From positions 39,030,611 through 39,094,610 of the forward strand of contig NC_092576.1 of NCBI RefSeq assembly GCF_037975245.1: a stretch of DNA of 64,000 nucleotides, in the 5' to 3' direction. The DNA comes from Apostichopus japonicus (lineage: Eukaryota > Echinodermata > Holothuroidea > Aspidochirotida > Stichopodidae). This document shows, one piece after another, positions 1 to 14,169 of the stretch (the stretch's first letter is position 1; each line of letters opens with the position of its first letter). The position numbers and the translations under genes are program-made. The notes under the pieces are model-generated. The model was given only the letters and a program-made list of their open reading frames with translations. It searched no databases and was not told where the DNA came from.

Positions 1-654
1 TTGCATTGTGCAAAATCTCACTTATCACTCATGTAACTTTGGAAGTTTTTGCATCAGATTCAGGGCACCAGCTACGTTGTTTTTGTATGTCATTGTATTA
101 AACATGTGTGATCTATTCCTCACTCTCACCAACCAACTACACTAAGACCCCTCCACTTTCCCATATCCTGTTCTAAATTTCCACAACGATTTAATATGCA
201 TTCAAAACACGTCATTATCTTATCTTATTTCAGAGAGAGAGATCACTTTCGTTAATGTTTACATATTCAAGCTCCCCTCACTGTAATACTATGTAGTAGC
301 CAGTTGAGTGTACTGTACATGGTCTAGGTTTTATTGATGTTTGTAATTCTTTGATATCTCTGTTTTTTCTGTGCGAAAGTAAATATACGGAACGTTCAGT
401 ACATTACAGAAAACTAATTAACTGATTTATTTAAACTGTTCCAAAACTCTTTCTCAGCTATGTCACTCGTTTGTGAAATGTCTTTCTTAATGTTTTTTTA
501 ATAGAAGAAACAGTCTTATTCTGGCCGGGATTAACATGATATGAACTGTATCTTTAATGTTCTTGAATTATGAGAAGAAAGGAAACAACAATATGAACCG
601 AACAAGGCAAAATATAGTCATCAATCATTTTCTAATCAATCATCGTTACTTTAC
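1..654. other. AT-rich non-coding stretch
   Basis: I see no gene or repeat here. On the minus strand it follows the 655-728 exon, so it is probably intron. I looked for a terminal exon like the one at 9244-9308 and did not find one. Confidence 0.5.
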
Positions 655-728
655 CTTCAACGTTCTTTGTAATTAAGTTGAACAAATCATGTATCGATGT
701 ATAAGGAGGCAGCAGACAGTACTTAAAC
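655..728 (-). CDS. LRR-like tail exon of a second, NACHT-less NLR-type gene copy
   Basis: A 74-nt exon lies between a cag acceptor (729-731) and a gtaaagt donor (648-654). Joined to the 5704-5912 exon, which ends in phase 2, it reads LEELQFKYCLLP and continues to a KNVE end. This matches the exon at 10791-10867 (RKLWFANCILP and QNVQ end) in phase, length (74 versus 77 nt) and the L-x-x-L-x-F-x-x-C-x-L-P leucine-rich-repeat pattern. It ends in phase 1, so at least one more exon should lie to the left. Seen: splice sites and homology. Inferred: membership in one transcript with 5704-5912 and 8582-8701. Confidence 0.6.
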
Positions 729-1081
729 CTGATGATTAAAGAAACGGAACATTTGATTAACAAAGAGACAAAATCAGAGACTCCATAATGATTAGACGCT
801 GGATTCGAATTAACTTTAAAATGAATAATGTAATAAGGAGATACCATTGTTTCTCTCCATTTCCTACTACACAATGTACCAGCTACACTATGTACCAGCG
901 GCAAGATGTCTTAGCTCCGTGTTCAATTTATGTAATTAACGACGTGCGCTTTATTTAAATACTCTCCGGTGATATACCGCATGTAATAACCAGCCGAGAA
1001 ATGTTTGCGAGATAATTTAAAATTTACTAATAACTATCAATATGCCCTTTTAATATCTGTTCGACACCTCACATCATTAGT

Positions 1082-4330
<3,249 letters not shown>

Positions 4331-5703
4331 CCCCACCACTGTGTCCCTTTTAGTTTCCTTCTTTCGTGATCTATTCCTTCCATTGCCTTATCTTTTCTTT
4401 CTTCTTTATTCATTACTTTCCAAAAAGGAGAAGAAAAGAAAAAATATTAAACATATTCTACTTAAAAAAAAACTTCTCACATCCCGAAGGCCTAACTAAC
4501 GATTTTAAAACCAGACAGTGTCTAGACGTATCCATGGCAACCTCGAGGTACTTGTTTGTCAGTAAATTCCAGGTGTTTTTATTAAGGACGCGCGCGTCTA
4601 TTCCATTGAATACCACTTCTTTTCATTGTATTGTTCAAGTATTTGATTGACAGGTGTTGAACAAAAGAAAATGTTAAACTATTGAAAGTGTCAGTACAGT
4701 CAGTGTACATCTTTAGCAAGAAAAATAAATGATGAAATAAGTTCAACAGACTTTTAGGATAAAAAACACCGAGTACTGTCTGCATAGAAAAGGGAAGAAA
4801 TGGTTAACGTACAGATGTATGATATAAATGTGTACAGTATTGGGTATATATGACAAGGCCAAATTTTGCAACTGGAAATTTGGTAAAAACACAATGTACA
4901 GTATATAGAGATTAAGGAAGAGTCATAGGCCTTGTAGGTTTCGGAGGGGGAGGGTGTGTGGGGGGGGGGGTTGCGGGGGGTAGTGAGCAGAATACTGCAA
5001 CGTTAGAAACGATCTACAGTAAAACCTTGTTAAGGAAATTGTGTAAGTGGTCCGGCAAATTGTAGAGGGTAGATTAGGGAAGCTTATGTTAATATAGTAT
5101 TGTGAATGGATGAAGGAAATTACGTTTAATTTTTTATCACTGTTTGTTTTTTACTTAAACATCACTGTGCATTAATTATCAGTTAATTCATATATTAATT
5201 ATGAAGAGAAAGAGTCCTGATAAAACATTGAGCATTTTCCCCTTTCCTTTATATCTCATTTAATTTTTTGGGTTAATCTATATGATCGAAGTTTGTACAT
5301 ATTTACTTTGGGTTCCTTTTGGCCCAAAAAAAAAAAATGAGATATGTTATTGTTAAGTGTAAGATTAGGCCTTATATCTCTTTATTTAAACAAATTTCAT
5401 TCTTCTGAAGAATTTATAAGTCAATTCCATGTGTTTCTGTCTCATTTTGTCTCTATTTTACTCTCCCATTAATCATATTCCTCACCTGATGACTGTTCTT
5501 TCATTAACTTAGTTTATTTCTTTATCAAATTTCTTTTTCATTTCTTTTGTTTTACTACATTTATATAAACCAATTAATAAACATCCTTCAGTAACTATGA
5601 AATATAACTTTATCAATAATTAGTATCTTGTTTACACCATTAGTATCAAGTACTTATTTAATTAATGACTTACATTATATTTATAACTATCAATTATACT
5701 TAC
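4331..5703. other. AT-rich putative intron
   Basis: I see no coding signal. It holds a poly-G patch (about 4945-4980), and otherwise AT-rich unique-looking sequence between two exons of the second NLR-type copy. Confidence 0.5.
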
Positions 5704-5912
5704 TGCAGTTCCTCTAATCTTTGAGAGTGTTGTACATAGTTTAATATTCCATTAACTTCATGTTTATTCATTTCTCTCCCTTCCTCTGTCTGTATGGACA
5801 TCCTCTCTGTTGATGTTAGGATTGGTAGAGAGAGACCAGAGTAGAGGATAATGTTCCCATCTTCATCAATCTTACTAAAGGACAAGGCTAGATGCACACA
5901 GTCTATGGGAAT
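5704..5912 (-). CDS. NLR-associated C-terminal exon, second gene copy
   Basis: A 209-nt exon runs from a ttcag acceptor (above 5912) to a gtaagt donor (5698-5703), phase 0 in and phase 2 out. It encodes IPIDCVHLALSFSKIDEDG, then SGLSLPILTS, and ends GILNYVQHSQRLEELQ. The paralogous exon at 14170-14372 has the same boundaries and phases and the shared pattern IPI-x-LS-x-SFSK, SG-x-x-LP-x-L, LLNYV, and L-x-x-L at the end. No catalytic residue is apparent, and the unit looks like the start of a leucine-rich-repeat-type tail. I do not recognise a named domain. Confidence 0.7.
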
Positions 5913-8581
5913 CTGAAGAAAGGAAAATAATAAATAGAATTATTATCATCCTGTTTGTTAACAGGACAAATACTTGAAATTATAACATTATAATTAACTG
6001 AGGAATATTAACTTTATTATTGTTTTAAATTCATATAAATCAATAATATTTTGTTTATTTTAATCATGTCTTGTTATTATTTTGTTTATATGATAAATAG
6101 TGGTTTGAATTTGTTAAAAAAAGGGTAACTTAATTTCTAAAGTTTGTTTAATCTTCGATTCATTTTATTTTTATTAAGTGATATTTAGTCGGGGTATTAG
6201 GAGGCTGCCTTAGTGCGGAACTGGCGGGAGAGGGCGTCGATATGGTTTACCCTCGTGAATGTAAATGTATCGATTGGTGTCGTATTGGGTAGGAATGGGT
6301 GTGGTAGGGGTAAGGAGGGGTGGTTTAGGGTGGGAGAGCAAGTAGACTGCTTATACATATTAAATGTAATTTGTGTTTTACGGGGAGGTGGAAATCTGAA
6401 GAAAGGAAAACAAGAAGTATAATTTTTAATATCGCTTTATTAGGGTTGAAAGTTTGATACACAATTTCTTTTTAACTAGTAAATTAGTATGATTAAATAC
6501 ATTTATTTTGTTATGTTTTTATCTTTAATGTGGTTTCATGGAGATTTTAATTTCACAATCGGATCCTGCTTATGTTTACTGGGGTTTTTTTGTAACTATT
6601 TTTTAATATTTTTTTGGGGGGAGGGGTGAAAGTTTATATTAGTTTGATGACTGAAAGCAGAATTTTTTTTTCAGGATATTTTGCGTTTGATTTTAGAAGA
6701 GATAAAAGAGTATCTTAAATTATTGTTATTGTTTGTTGCTGAAGAATATCATAGTAACGTGTTAATTATTGTTGTTTACTTTTAAATATTTCTGTGCATT
6801 ATCTTACAATAGGTGGGGTTGAAGCAATAAGGGATGTAAGCAAAAGATGTAACTCACTTTAATGTAATTATTTGTTTGAAACTAGGGTGTAACTGTATAC
6901 CTTGTTTACAAACATCTGCTGTTATTTATTATGTATTGATTTTCACTGAATTTCGTTCATAGAGATATTTCTGTGTTGTTTTATTGAATATATATAACAC
7001 TAACAGGTTTAGAATCATTGCTTGTTGCTGAAGAATATTAAAATACTTAAATGTTTGTTATTTACTTTAGATATATTTGTAAATTGTTGAAGAATAAACA
7101 TACGCGGGTAACTAATTGTTGTTGTTGGTTGTTTACTTTTAAATATAATTTTTTAATCTGCTCTGATTTCAAATCAAGGGTGGTGAGTCTGGTTAGTAGC
7201 GATATTTAAATGTTACTTGCGTTTGGAGAAGTACAACAACAGATTGTAATATTTTCTTATTATGTGTTATTGAATAATATTGAAACAATGCGTAAATAAA
7301 TTGTTGTTGTGTGTTGTTTACTTGTAAACCTTTTTTTTTTAAATCCATTCTCCTACAAGTCAAGAAGTGTAAAGGTGAATATTGGTAGCAGCATTTGAGC
7401 TTTATTTGAAGCTATTATCGTTCATTATGTTTGAAAATGAGGTGTGATGTTATCCTTTGGATAAAAACAGTTGTTATTATTTACATTTTATGTGTATATT
7501 TACTCCTCAATTTAAAAAGAAATTATCAAATTCTAGTTATAGTGCAGTGCTATATAATTTGCGTTTGTTTTGAATAATATACAAAAGTTGACTTGCAAGC
7601 GATTATGTAGTCATTTGTTTATTAAGCATATTAAAACAATTCGTACATATTTGTTGTTGTTTACTGTTTACTTTGAAGACATAAAGTTACTATTAAGGCA
7701 GATGAAGGAAATCTAGTCACAACAGCAACTGGTCTGACATATTTTACAGATAGTCATATTAATTGTATAAGAGGAGGGTGACATTGTATTTGTCATTTGT
7801 TCTGTTTGGAAAAACTTGAAATTATTGATTTAATTACAGTCAAGTGTAATTATTAATATTTCTTTAATCTTTTGTCATCATCGTTATCACAGACAATAGT
7901 AGATTCAGGAGATATAATGTCACGACTAGGTTAAAATACGAGGGAGTAGTAGGTTGGTTAGCTAAATATATTTATATCAGGGTTGGACTGTATGCAGGGT
8001 TACTGTTTAGTAAATACAAGTTGAGTGCTAATTTAAGGTCGGCGGTGGGGGGGGGGGGGGGTGTTAGCGATGGGTCTTTGGTGTTGTAAATTTCTAGATG
8101 TTCATTTCTTAAAAGTATAATTTTATCGGTTTTACAATTATTTTTTCTATCATATTTAATGATTGAGGAAAATTTCTTTGTGTTTAAACTTTACTTCACT
8201 AAGGCCACTGTACCCGATGACTGGATGGTTAGAGTGGAGTGACATGTATTATTGAGGTTTTAACTAAAGGTTATATGAAGGTGAATAGTTTACTTTTGAG
8301 AGGAAGGTGATTTGTGATATTGACTCATTCCATTGATATAGAAAATTAATGGGAGAAACAGGGATACCTGTAGTAATGAATAGTTGTTTTTATGTTGATA
8401 TTTGTTGAAAGTTTATGGTGAGACTTGGTTGTAATATTTGTTTACAAATACATTTCAATAATGATCAAATGTAAACGTATTATATGATGTATTCTTCCTC
8501 ACACTAAGGTGATCGGGAAATATTTGTAATATTATATTCTACAAGTTCCTTACTCATGTGGCCCATTGACGGTTTACTTAC
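5913..8581. repeat. Putative intron with degenerate TTGTTGTTTACTTTTAAATAT repeats
   Basis: About five decayed copies of a unit containing GTTG-TGAAGAATATT followed by TTGTTGTTTACTTTTAAA begin near 6735, 7020, 7080, 7264 and 7617. Spacing is irregular (60-350 bases). A poly-G run lies at 8045-8060. A fragment near 6392-6402 repeats the exon-acceptor context GAAATCTGAAGAAAGGAAAA seen at 5909-5928. There is no convincing gene. Confidence 0.5.
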
Positions 8582-8701
8582 ATTATGACTGGACGCTTTC
8601 AGCACGAGCTCTATGGCTGACCTCTGTACTGACACACTGTCTTTGCTACTGATGACTACACTTTGTGAGCACAAGTCTGTAATAGTTTGAACGTCATCAG
8701 C
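8582..8701 (-). CDS. NACHT-protein-tail exon, second gene copy (NACHT exon absent)
   Basis: An exon of exactly 120 nt (40 codons, phase 0 at both ends) lies between an aatag acceptor and a gtaagt donor (8576-8581). It reads ADDVQTITDLCSQSVVISS and ends RSAIELVLKASSHN. The end of the large NACHT exon reads RKTVTELCSEKVFIRRDD and QRSTVQLLQIASSHD, with the donor at the same codon. This exon therefore matches the last 40 residues of a NACHT exon but starts with its own acceptor, and no NACHT sequence lies upstream before the neighbouring gene's stop at 9244. Joining it to the phase-1 exon at 10791-10867 would create a stop, so it belongs to a separate copy. Confidence 0.7.
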
Positions 8702-9243
8702 CTATTAAACAAGATAAACATTGTATTAGCAAAAAAAAAATGATATATGATAAGGTATAGAATGATAATTATTTATAAAATCACTATGATATGATCAAGT
8801 GCCACTTTACTAGTCATTAAAATAATAAATAATATGTATATATGATGAATCATATAGTGTGTTATGAGGCACGGTGGTTGCAACCGGTATGGGCGCACTG
8901 TACAATACATACAGAACGCGTGTAAGGACATAACACCTTAAATCCGATAAGTCAAAACACTATCATGCCTTATGCAGTCGCCTTGTACGGGATGAATAAA
9001 TTATTGCAAGTATAAACGATTGATATTGAATAGTACGTTACTGTCCATGGTAAGACAGTAGAGAATATATAAAAAGAATAGAAAGGTTATACGTAACTGT
9101 TTAAAGAAAAAATAAAATGCAAAATACTCCTTATTTTTTACCTCCCCCGTTCACAGAACCTGCCCCCCCCCCTCCTCCCCATGCACACAAGCACACGCAA
9201 ACACAACACATCCAGGCAAATTGAATTCAAACAGAACAAAAGT

Positions 9244-9308
9244 TCAACCAACCTTCTTCCATTTACCGGATTGGAGATCAAGATGACAGGCATTACTCGG
9301 CCACAAAA
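9244..9308 (-). CDS. Terminal coding exon of the NLR-like gene
   Basis: A strong acceptor (a tract of T residues then cag, just above 9308) precedes a short frame. With the phase-1 G from exon 10791-10867 it reads VLWPSNACHLDLQSGKWKKVG and then TGA at 9244-9246. This gives the tail NVQ-VLWP, which suits this exon family. The four exons 22235-23758, 14170-14372, 10791-10867 and 9244-9308 sum to 1869 nt, or 623 codons with the stop, in one open frame. Seen: frame and splice signals. Inferred: that this is the used 3' end. Confidence 0.5.
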
Positions 9309-9842
9309 CTGAAAAAAAAACAGAATAAAAATAAAATCAACAAAGTACATTTATTAATATAACCAGAGCTATGTAACTAAGACTCTCAATAAATTGAAAC
9401 TAAGCTACCTAATTTTTGATTTAGATATATTATAAAATTTACATTTATTTTTTCCTGCAGGATTTTCATTTAGGATCACACTGACCTACCATCACTATGA
9501 CATTCGCCGAACATTCCCTCACAGAAATGAGCTAAACTTATCTTACACTTTAACGATTTGGAATTGTTTCAAATATTCTTAACCAAATATTATGTATCAT
9601 CATTGTTACAATAAAGCAGAACAATTAGTAACAAATATCAAATTGAAAGAAATGATCGCGGTCCTGCTGAATGGCAGTAAATATTTATTTACTGGTATTA
9701 ACTGTAACCTTGGAAGGATTTCTTTGCTTTATCTCCACAGCATAGTAGAGTAGTTTAATATCATTGTGGTATAACAAGTGTTTGTTACATTACACAGTCT
9801 GTACTGTAACCAGTATACATTGTTTTGTAACATATTGTAGTG
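9309..9842. other. Intron sequence, nothing recognised
   Basis: AT-rich sequence upstream (minus strand) of the terminal exon. I see no repeat or gene in it. Confidence 0.4.
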
Positions 9843-10762
9843 TAAGACCCCGGTCACACGTACATTTTTTTTCAGACATAACGATATTCCGACCATGGTC
9901 CGACCATGGTACTGTTTGCGTGTGACCGCTCTCTACTATGGTCTGACGATCGTCCGACCATCGTCCACTAAAGATGGTAATTAGCACCGTTAGCCCTGAA
10001 TTAACCATGGTCCGACCATCGTTAGCAGGAGGAACCATGCGTGTGACCGCAATTGTGTTGTCCGAATATTCATGTTAGCGTAAACAGTGACCTCGGCCGG
10101 AAATCCCCGATTTCAATCCTTTGACATAGCGACGCGTGCCTAGATACATACGATGTAAACAACACAAACCTGCACTGCACTGCATACAGCACACTTTACA
10201 TACACGCGTACGGTTTTTACCACAAAACGACACACAGTCAACACTCCGGACAATTCGACAAGATAACTCGCAACGGCAGCAACTACTCGCGGTAAAACCT
10301 GGGAGGAACAAGAAGTCCTGACACTAATTGATATATTTTTAGGGGAGAAGATACAGAGTATGGTGGACAACACCGCCAGGAATAATGAGGTGTTAAGGAA
10401 GTGTGCGGAGATTAGGACCAAAGTAGAGCTGGTACAAGCGACAGACGGAATCAATAGGAATCAATGAAAGCGTTACGGCAAATTGAGCTTCCATCGCCAT
10501 CAACTACTACTTACAACTAAAAACCCCGCGAATCATGTTCAAATCCGTGACCCTTGACCGACCCAACGCAACTGCGCATGATAGCTTTGCAAAAGCATAA
10601 TTAACTCACTGATGCATGTGTCCGCGAATAACGATCGTCCGAATATAATATAAAGGCGTGTGAGTACGTGTGACGGCTACCGCAGTTAGTTTAATATGGT
10701 CAGACTATAGTTAAGAAACGATGGCCGGAAGATGCAATGTTATACGTGTGACCGTGGTCTTA
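9843..10762. mobile_element. Harbinger-like non-autonomous DNA transposon
   Basis: The ends are inverted: TAAGACCCCGGTCACACGTA at 9843-9862 and TACGTGTGACCGTGGTCTTA at 10743-10762, with one mismatch pair. Palindromic ATGGTC/GACCAT motifs (ACCATGGTCCGACCATGGT near 9892) crowd the left end. Inside is a Myb/SANT-like remnant at 10300-10467. TIRs beginning GACC with a TAA/TTA triplet at the edge, together with a Myb-like partner protein, fit PIF/Harbinger elements, but the flanking triplets are TAA and TTA rather than identical, so family assignment is tentative. Confidence 0.7.
10300..10467 (+). pseudogene. Myb/SANT-like domain fragment inside the Harbinger-like element
   Basis: The plus-strand frame from TGG at 10300 to TGA at 10465 reads WEEQEVLTLIDIFLGEKIQS, then MVDNTARNNEVLRKCAEIRT. 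The W-x-x-x-E-x-x-x-LI start, the IQ and the RN-x-x-V-x-x-K spacing are typical of Myb/SANT-like DNA-binding domains encoded by Harbinger transposons next to the transposase. The frame has a stop upstream (TAA near 10264) and no good start, and no DDE transposase is present, so it is a relic or an internal exon of one. Confidence 0.6.
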
Positions 10763-10790
10763 GTCATACCTTGTACGCACATAGCCATAC

Positions 10791-10867
10791 CTTGTACATT
10801 CTGTCTTTTTAATTCTTCTGGTATTTTCTCTGGTCTGATAGATGCAGGTAGTATGCAGTTAGCAAAC
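10791..10867 (-). CDS. LRR-like tail exon of the NLR-like gene
   Basis: A 77-nt exon between a cag acceptor (10868-10870) and a gtatgg donor (10785-10790). Joined to 14170-14372 it completes RKLWFANCILPASIRPEKIP and goes on EELKRQNVQ. The L-x-x-L-x-F-x-x-C-x-LP core is split by the intron exactly as in the paralogous pair 5704-5912 and 655-728. It ends in phase 1 and fits the terminal exon at 9244-9308. The Harbinger-like element sits 28 bases past the donor. A CATACCTTGTAC duplication next to the donor (around 10777 and 10787) offers a second possible splice site. Confidence 0.65.
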
Positions 10868-11039
10868 CTGTGATATAAAATAAACATATCAAATGATCGT
10901 GTGCTTCCCTTTAAATACTAACAACCAGTTGACCTTACTATAGCCAGGTAACCTAATAATAAACAGAGAATACCTCATGAATTGTATCAACAAAATGCAA
11001 ATATTTGCAATTAAGATAACAGAGTTCTAGTGAATATAC

Positions 11040-11153
11040 CAACGCATAAAATTCAAGATTTTAATTACTGCATTTAAATGCTTGCACGGAATGGTACCTT
11101 CTTACCAGTCTGAGTTGATCACACCTCGAGTACCCAAACACACCCTTCGCCCT
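11040..11153 (+). pseudogene. Non-LTR retrotransposon RT tail, left half (split)
   Basis: It reads YQRIKFKILITAFKCLHGMV then PSYQSELITPRVPKHTLRP. This is the conserved region after the reverse transcriptase of CR1/L2-type elements (R-I-x-FK-I-L, K-C-L-x-G-x-x-P-x-YL, R-x-LR). The frame is cut at 11153 by the transposon 11154-12799 and resumes at 12800 with a one-base shift. Confidence 0.75.
11148..11153. repeat. Target-site duplication, left (CGCCCT)
   Basis: CGCCCT immediately precedes the left TIR and is repeated at 12800-12805 directly after the right TIR. Confidence 0.75.
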
Positions 11154-11189
11154 TATGGCAAGCCGTTTTAACATTTACCTCGCTATTCG

Positions 11190-11660
11190 ACTTAAGTCGA
11201 ATACATTTCACTTAAGTGGAATTCAATTTCACTTAAGCAGAATACTATTTAACTTAAGTGGAATTATATTTCATTTAAGTGGAATACCATTCAACTTAAG
11301 CTTAATTGTATTTTACTTAAGCTGAATTCATCAACTTGTCACTGCATTTTACTTAAGCTAAGTTCTGTTTCACTTAAGTGGAATTGCATTCCACTTAAGT
11401 GGAATTGCATTCCACTTAAGTGGAAATGCATTTCACTTAAGTGGAATTGTATTCTACTTAAGTGGAATTGTATTCTACTTAAGTGGAATTGTATTCTACT
11501 TAAGTGGAATGTCCTGTCTATTTCACTTAAGTGGAATACAATTCCACGTAAGTGGAAATGCATTCCACTTAAGTGAAATGTGATTGGATAGTCTATTTCA
11601 CTTAAGTGGAATGTGATTGGCTAGTGTATTCCACTTAAGTGGAATGTGATTGGCTAGTGC
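11190..11660. repeat. Left array of TTCCACTTAAGTGGAA palindromes
   Basis: Variants of TTYYACTTAAGTGGAAT repeat head to tail, separated by short TGTAT, TGCAT or GATTGG spacers. The last two units carry a common GAATGTGATTGGCTAGT spacer. Confidence 0.9.
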
Positions 11661-11875
11661 ATTTACCGCCAAACTTTGCCCATGCCTTTGCGCGCCATTA
11701 TAAACAACTTGCCGCGATACGTGTACGTACGTACGTGGTGTCGATATGTGCACAATGAATATCGGCTGTCCATCGGGATCCAGCTAGCACTTAACATCCG
11801 TGCAAGGTGTGTACGTACGTACCTGACCTGGTACCTGACGAATACCATTACCAAAATAAAGCCATGACAAATACA

Positions 11876-12172
11876 TTATAAGTGGTTGGAGCTACAGCCG
11901 GAAACACATTGACAAGGGCAAGAAAACGTGTTACTTTTTGTGGATTTGGGGTTTTGGATGAAATCTTTTATTTCGTCAAAAGTTTCACTATCTAAAAAGT
12001 TTCGAATTCTGCCTATGTTACTTAAACAAGATGTAAGTCGCCTCTGTTGTGCATAATACTGATTGTTCCCCTGGGCAAGTGAGGAAACAACACTTTGAAT
12101 TGTGTCTCTAACAACAACAATTATTTGATCGCATTCCAGCAATGTTAGATGTGAATGATCAGCCGTAGCCAT
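11876..12172 (-). CDS. Unrecognised small protein inside the palindromic transposon
   Basis: A 98-residue frame starts MATADHSHLTLLECDQIIVV (an in-frame ATG five codons upstream, at 12187, is also possible) and runs through SSLAQGNNQYYAQQRRLTS, RNFLDSETFDEIKDFIQ, to a Cys-rich end CPCQCVSGCSSNHL. The middle looks helical and the end has four Cys in ten residues, which could bind metal. I do not recognise a family. It is the only sizeable non-repetitive frame between the two arms, so it may be a captured gene fragment or a first exon of a lost transposase. Confidence 0.4.
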   Translation of the reverse strand: MATADHSHLTLLECDQIIVVVRDTIQSVVSSLAQGNNQYYAQQRRLTSCLSNIGRIRNFLDSETFDEIKDFIQNPKSTKSNTFSCPCQCVSGCSSNHL

Positions 12173-12279
12173 GATGTACACGTGCAACGAGGATCGACTA
12201 AATCATCATATGTGATGAGCAATTGAATGCGTTACGACGAACATAACCCTAAATTGTATTTATATGTAAGCCACATATC

Positions 12280-12770
12280 AACATTTCCACTTAAGTGGAA
12301 TTGTATTTTACTTGAGCAGAATAGAATTCCACTTAAGTGAAATTGACGCCCAAAAGATGTTATTCCACTTAAGTGAAATTGTATTCTACTTAAGTGGAAT
12401 ACAATTCCACTTAAGTGGAAATGCATTCCACTTAAGTGGAATTGTATTTCACTTAAGTGGAAATGCATTCCACTTAAGTGGAATACAATTCCACTTAAGT
12501 GAAATAGATGGGCTATTTAGCTTAAGTGGAATACAATTCCACTTAAGAGGAAATGTATTCCACTTAAGTGAAATACAATTCCACTTAAGTGGAATGCATT
12601 TCCACTTAAGTGAAATAGAAATGTCCATTTCTACTTAAGTGAAATTGAATTCCACTTAAGTGAAATTGAATTCCACTTCAGTGGAATACATTTCACTTAA
12701 GTGGAATTCCATCTCACTTAAGTAGAATGTATTCCACTTAAGTGAAATGTATTCGACTTAAGTCTAATTG
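12280..12770. repeat. Right array of TTCCACTTAAGTGGAA palindromes
   Basis: Same unit as the left arm in inverted overall arrangement, about twenty-five copies. Because the unit is itself palindromic, many short frames run through it giving FHLSGI-type repeats; these are artefacts. Confidence 0.9.
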
Positions 12771-12799
12771 CGAGGTAAATGTTAAAACGGCTTGCCATA

Positions 12800-13010
12800 C
12801 GCCCTAAGCCTATTACTCCCGTTCCACGCAGCACGAATAACAAGAAGCACTATGCCGGCAGCTTATTACGTCGCTGCACCTGATCTATGGAACGGGCTTC
12901 CTTCCGGAATTCGCATGATCACAGACTCCACCTTCTTTAACTCACGCCTAAAAACGTATATCTTTCTTTATAATCTTTACCAACACGCATATCGTATACA
13001 TTTCGCAATG
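12800..13010 (+). pseudogene. Non-LTR retrotransposon RT tail, right half
   Basis: After the second CGCCCT copy the frame reads ALSLLLPFHAARITRSTMPA, then YYVAAPDLWNGLPSGIR and NSRLKTYIF. The VAAP-x-LWN-x-LP-x-x-IR and F-x-SRLKT-x-x-F motifs are the canonical C-terminus of CR1/L2-type elements. It continues the left half at 11040-11153. Confidence 0.8.
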
Positions 13011-14169
13011 TTCATTGTATCCTCTATATATGACCTGTCAATCATATTGTAATGCGTCACGTGGTTGAACACCTGCACAGCTAAAGTACATATTCTGTTA
13101 CATCTCTTAGTTACCATGAATACATCGAACAAATGTACCGTTGAAGGTCACCTTGACAATCGGAAAACCTGTAATTCTGTTTGACTACAATGGCAATGCT
13201 AGCCAAGTACAACATTTTAACAATGTAGTTTTCTATCATTCAACTATTTAAAACAGAGAAAATCATTTTGTCTAATTGTTAATGTTTATCATTTACAGAT
13301 TTTCACACTCAACAGGACTCTATCTTAGGTCATAAATTCCTACAAAATCATTATTCCGATTTGTTTGGAGTTTCTTTGGCTTCTGATTGGCTTCTGTTTT
13401 TAACTGTTCATCAAAGAACAACACAAGAAGTTTTACGATTGAAACCAAAACTTGTGCACTATTTACGCAATGACTCACTGATTTTGTTGGCAACCAACTG
13501 TTAATTATTAATACAGTAGTTATCTTCCTGGAGTCATAATATATCGTTGAAATTTCGTTGAATTAATTAGATTGATTTGTTTTTAAGGATATTTTCTTTT
13601 GTAGTTGCCTCTAAACGTTGTTGGTAAATGAATTTCAGGAGGAAAAAACAACCGGATGTCATGTTTCTCTTATTTTCACTTTACACAATGATATGAATTG
13701 AAAATAGGCGTGGTTTGTCATACTTTATATCGCAATATCTGTTTGACGAATTTACTGCACTCCACTCATACGTATCTCCGTTCTACAAATACACTCTCAA
13801 ATTAGTCTAGCATATTAAACATATTGCGGAAATCCAAGCATTGTTATACAAGGACAATCTCGTATCGCAACAGTCATACTGGAAGTTCAATCCCCCCCCC
13901 CCCCGCGCCGCGATAAAAAATATTTACGAAATAAAGCTTTATAAACAAGTTTATCTTTTTGATTGCATTCAGATAACCTTAAACTTCCAATTTACCCGGC
14001 CAAACCAACCTGTTCCTGTATGACGGCATCTTTGATGCTATTTGTTGTCTAGTATACTTTTGTCGGTTCCTTTGATAACAGGATTAATTAATTGAATAAT
14101 TTATTAAATCTTTTGTAATAATCCAAACTCTCTCCTACTCATATTCATTCTATCTTGTTAGTTACTCAC
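13011..14169. other. Intron sequence, nothing recognised
   Basis: Unique-looking AT-rich sequence with a poly-C run at about 13893-13903. No supported feature. Confidence 0.4.

Larger units (their letters stand above)
11154..12799. mobile_element. 1.65-kb DNA transposon with long CTTAAG-palindrome arms
   Basis: The terminal inverted repeats begin TATGGCAAGCCGTTTTAACA (11154) and are mirrored by CGTTTTAACATTTACC in reverse complement at the right end (to 12799). They match closely for about 65 bases. Each arm (about 11190-11660 and 12280-12770) is packed with roughly twenty copies of a 20-30 bp unit centred on CACTTAAGTG, itself a palindrome, so the two arms can fold on each other or locally. 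A 6-bp direct repeat CGCCCT flanks the element. The centre (11660-12280) has one notable minus ORF. No transposase motif is visible, so the superfamily is unknown. Confidence 0.85.

Noticed and set aside
10075-10454. Minus-strand frames over the Harbinger-like element
   Set aside because: Shadows of the plus-strand Myb/SANT fragment.
11663-11867. Short frames on both strands in the centre of the palindromic element
   Set aside because: Overlap each other on a GTAC-rich patch; no protein-like composition.
11339-12638. FHLSGI-repeat frames on both strands
   Set aside because: Artefact of the palindromic CACTTAAGTG arrays.
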